From: Longimicrobium sp.
GTDB taxonomy: Bacteria > Gemmatimonadota > Gemmatimonadetes > Longimicrobiales > Longimicrobiaceae
Length of the DNA: 33,081 bases
Direction of reading: 5' to 3'
Assembly: GCA_036387335.1 (NCBI GenBank)
Contig: DASVTZ010000206.1
Coordinates: forward strand, 1 to 33,081
Position numbers and translations under genes: made by a program. Below the pieces are notes generated by a model. That model was given only the letters and a program-made list of their open reading frames with translations, was not told the origin of the DNA and ran no database searches. This document shows positions 30,819 through 33,081 of the stretch, piece by piece. How positions within the stretch are numbered: position 1 is the stretch's first letter; the number at the start of each line of letters is the position of its first letter.

Positions 30819-32333
30819 GTGAATCTTCGCACACGATTCGTCCTTACCCTGCTGGCGATCACCACGGTGCTGCTCGTGCCGGCGGTGTCCGCGCTGTTCG
30901 GGCTGCGCGAGCTACAGTACGTGGCCGCGCAGCTCCGCACGCGCGACACCGAGGCGACCCGCATCCTGGGGCGCATCCACACCGGGCTGGAGGAGCTGGA
31001 CTACGCCCACAGCAACCACGTGGTGCTGTGGAACATCTCGCCGGACACGGCGCTCTACTGGCGCGCGCGCACGGACACCGCCACGCGCCGCCTGGAGGGC
31101 GAGATCCGCGGCCTGGGCGCGCGTCCCAACGCCACGCCGGAGTACCGCGCCGCCACCGGCCGCGCCGCCCGGGAATTCGAGCAGCTCCGCCGCGCCATCG
31201 CCGAAGAGCAGTCGCGGCTGCGCCGCGGCGTGGCGGACCCCAACACCGAGTTCCGGCAGTCGGTGGTCCTCCCCGCCTTCGACGCGATGGAGCGCTCGCT
31301 GGAGCCGGTTGCCGAGGCCATCAACGACGAGGGCGAGGAAAAAGTTCAGCGCGCGCAAGACATTGCCGAGCGCGCGGCCACCACCACGCTGGTGGCCTTG
31401 GCCGCCGCGCTGATCGCGACGCTGGTGCTGGGAAGCTGGCTCACGCGCGGCGTGCTGCGGCCCGTCAGCGAACTGCGCGCGGGGATGGGGCACGTGGCCG
31501 AGGGCGACTTCACCCCCAACGTGCGCGTCCCCACGCACCGCCCGGACGAGATCGGCGAGCTGGCGCGCTCCTTCACCTCCATGGCGGAGCGGCTGGCCGA
31601 GCTGGACCGGCTCAAGGCCGAGTTCGTCTCCGTGGCCTCGCACGAGATCAAGACGCCGCTCAGCGTCATCCGCGGCTACGTGTCGCTCCTGGCGGACGGC
31701 ATCTACGGTGAGGTCAACGACACGCAGCGCAAGACGCTCCTGGCCGTCAACGACCAGACGGACCGCCTCACGCGCCTGGTGCACCGCCTGCTGGACATCA
31801 GCCGCTTCGAGGCGGGGGGCGGGCGGCTGGAGCTGCGCCGCATCAACGTGCGCGACTTCCTTCAGGAGCTCACCAGCGGCTTCCAGGTGCTCGCCTACCA
31901 GAACGGGATCGACTTTCCCGTGGAGGTGGCGGACGACGTCCCCGTCAACGTGGTGGGCGACGCGGACCGCCTCAACGAGGTGCTGGGCAACCTGCTCTCC
32001 AACGCCTTCAAGTTCACGCGGCGCGGCGGCAGCATCCGGCTGGAGGCGCACCGCGACGGCGCCGGCATCCGCGTGACCGTGGCGGACACGGGCGTCGGCA
32101 TACCCGCGGACAAGCTTCCGCACATCTTCGAGAAGTTCTACCAGGTGGACAACGACGCCCAGCCGCGCTCCGTGGGCTCGGGGCTGGGGCTGGCGATCGC
32201 GCATGAAATCGTGGAAGCGCATGGGGGCACGATCAGTGCAGCGAGCGAGGAGGGAAAGGGCACTACTTTCACCGTGGTGATCCCCGAACGCCCACCGGCC
32301 GCAAGGGCCGGCGAGACGCTTCCTCACGGCTGA
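30819..32333 (+). CDS. Membrane-bound sensor histidine kinase
   Basis: A 504-residue two-component sensor. It has a first membrane helix (about 7-28), a periplasmic helical sensor of about 160 residues, a second membrane helix (about 188-210) and a HAMP linker (212-264). The HisKA dimerisation helix has SHEIKTPLS with phospho-acceptor His275. The HATPase domain has NLLSNAFKFT (N box), DTGVGIP (G1), FEKFYQVD (F box) and GSGLGLAI (G2). All kinase boxes are intact. The periplasmic helical bundle resembles the four-helix CHASE3/MCP-type sensors but the ligand is unknown. The GTG start fits the first helix. No response regulator gene is adjacent, so it is an orphan here; a lipoprotein gene follows after 4 bp. 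Confidence 0.92.
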   Translation: MNLRTRFVLTLLAITTVLLVPAVSALFGLRELQYVAAQLRTRDTEATRILGRIHTGLEELDYAHSNHVVLWNISPDTALYWRARTDTATRRLEGEIRGLGARPNATPEYRAATGRAAREFEQLRRAIAEEQSRLRRGVADPNTEFRQSVVLPAFDAMERSLEPVAEAINDEGEEKVQRAQDIAERAATTTLVALAAALIATLVLGSWLTRGVLRPVSELRAGMGHVAEGDFTPNVRVPTHRPDEIGELARSFTSMAERLAELDRLKAEFVSVASHEIKTPLSVIRGYVSLLADGIYGEVNDTQRKTLLAVNDQTDRLTRLVHRLLDISRFEAGGGRLELRRINVRDFLQELTSGFQVLAYQNGIDFPVEVADDVPVNVVGDADRLNEVLGNLLSNAFKFTRRGGSIRLEAHRDGAGIRVTVADTGVGIPADKLPHIFEKFYQVDNDAQPRSVGSGLGLAIAHEIVEAHGGTISAASEEGKGTTFTVVIPERPPAARAGETLPHG

Positions 32334-32337
32334 ATCC

Positions 32338-32922
32338 ATGCGAACTGTCTGTGCAATCTTTTCCGTGCTCCTCCTGGGTGCATGCGCCACGCTCCGGGGG
32401 GGCACGCCGGATGACGGCCGCCGCACGCGGCTGTGGGAGCAGGCGCACGCCGCGTACGCCCAGGACTCGTTCCGGGTGGCCGCGGCCGCGTTTCAGCGCC
32501 TGGCCAACGAGCATCCGCGCACGACGGAGGGGCACGAGTCGCGCTTCTACCTGGGCGTGCTGAGCCTGGAGCCGCGCAGCAGCGTCGACCTCGCCCTGGC
32601 GCGCCAGCAGCTGCAGATGTACCTGGCCGACGACAGCGTGCAGACGCTCCGCGGCTACCACCTGCGCGAGGCCGGCTCCCTGCTCCGCCTCGTCACCGAG
32701 CTGCAGCGACCCTGCGACGCGCGCGCGGGCGCCGTGGCGTGCGACCCGCGCGTGGTCACCCGCGTCGTCACCGAGCCGGGCTCCGGCGGCAACGGCGACA
32801 GCTCCGCCGAGGCCTCCCGCCTCCGCCGCGAGGTCGCCGAGCGCGACCAGACCATCCGCGACCTGCGCGAGGAGCTGCAGCGCATCCGCAACACGTTGGC
32901 CCCGCGGCGGCAGCCCAGGTAG
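32338..32922 (+). CDS. TPR-like lipoprotein with C-terminal coiled coil
   Basis: A 194-residue lipoprotein with lipobox LLGAC (Cys16). Residues about 30-115 form helical pairs of tetratricopeptide type (WEQAHAAYAQDSFRVAAAAF, SRFYLGVLSL and LARQQLQMYLADD), like the BamD/YbgF family of outer-membrane-associated proteins. A Gly/Ser linker (about 145-155) leads to a charged coiled coil (about 158-187, ASRLRREVAERDQTIRDLRE). It begins 4 bp after the histidine kinase stop, so co-expression is very likely, and it may relay or scaffold envelope sensing. That link is inferred from spacing only. Confidence 0.8.
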   Translation: MRTVCAIFSVLLLGACATLRGGTPDDGRRTRLWEQAHAAYAQDSFRVAAAAFQRLANEHPRTTEGHESRFYLGVLSLEPRSSVDLALARQQLQMYLADDSVQTLRGYHLREAGSLLRLVTELQRPCDARAGAVACDPRVVTRVVTEPGSGGNGDSSAEASRLRREVAERDQTIRDLREELQRIRNTLAPRRQPR

Positions 32923-32931
32923 TAAGAAAAG

Positions 32932-33081
32932 TCTCACGCAGAGGCGCAGAGACGCAGGGAGAGAACAACGGAGAAAAAGCCTCACACAGAGGCCACAGAA
33001 GAAACAGAAAGCCACAGAGGAAACCTTTTCGGTTCTCTCTGTGGGTCTGTGTCTCTGTGTGAGCCATGCAGTTGCGGTTCT
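32932..33081. repeat. Dispersed hairpin repeat, CACAGAG family, copy 4 (cut by window end)
   Basis: It begins TCTCACGCAGAGGCGCAGAG 10 bp after the lipoprotein stop. It continues through CCTCACACAGAGGCCACAGA and the answering CTCTGTGGGTCTGTGTCTCT to the end of the window, ending GTTGCGGTTCT as copy 3 does in its middle. It has the same nested architecture as copy 3 and is incomplete. Confidence 0.7.

Overview
The window is about 33 kb of very GC-rich bacterial chromosome. It carries ordinary housekeeping genes separated by repeat-laden intergenic gaps. The gene style is that of a soil or environmental Gram-negative: several lipoproteins, an outer-membrane barrel protein, Tat- and Sec-exported proteins, and alternating strands. 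Together with the dispersed hairpin repeats, this fits Gemmatimonadota, most likely a Longimicrobium relative. That placement is inference from gene content and memory, because no rRNA is present. No phage, transposase, CRISPR array or obvious defence island was found.

Layout: (1) 57-5148, minus strand: a large exported lipoprotein nuclease (lamin-tail, Ig-like, NUC1 and PKD modules), a queD gene broken by an in-frame amber codon, and a small membrane protein behind an operator-bearing promoter. (2) 5268-6520: a Tat-exported metallo-beta-lactamase-fold protein and tRNA-Ala(TGC). (3) 6607-11328, plus strand: a protein with an RX4H motif, an aconitase-family enzyme with AcnB-like domain order, a small acidic protein, an AIM24 protein and a hypothetical protein. 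(4) 11463-16490, minus strand: hemW, then hrcA-dnaJ-prmA-hinT. This is the classical heat-shock neighbourhood without grpE and dnaK; the last three genes overlap stop-to-start. (5) 16642-18228: a polysaccharide flippase. (6) 18402-25486, minus strand: a lipoprotein, dprA, obg, a carboxymuconolactone-decarboxylase-like protein, a ReAV-type asparaginase, an S41 protease and tmk. (7) 26019-29746, minus strand: an outer-membrane barrel protein coupled to a lipoprotein, and alr. (8) 29770-32922, plus strand: mazG, a histidine kinase and a TPR-like lipoprotein.

The most unusual signals lie outside the annotated reading frames. queD has lost codon 88 (Trp to TAG), although the rest of the protein, including the catalytic Glu, is still encoded downstream. 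The alr/mazG gap holds a near-symmetric promoter whose shared -10 could fire in both directions and give almost leaderless mRNAs both ways. A perfect inverted repeat sits exactly between the -35 and -10 of the small membrane protein gene. A CGAAC-N4-GTTCG (SOS-box-like) palindrome sits in a candidate promoter of the aconitase gene. A heptamer repeat runs directly into the obg start codon. At least four families of dispersed hairpin repeats fill nearly every larger gap and often act as terminator-like structures.

No clearly new multi-gene system was recognised. The items above are offered as testable leads.
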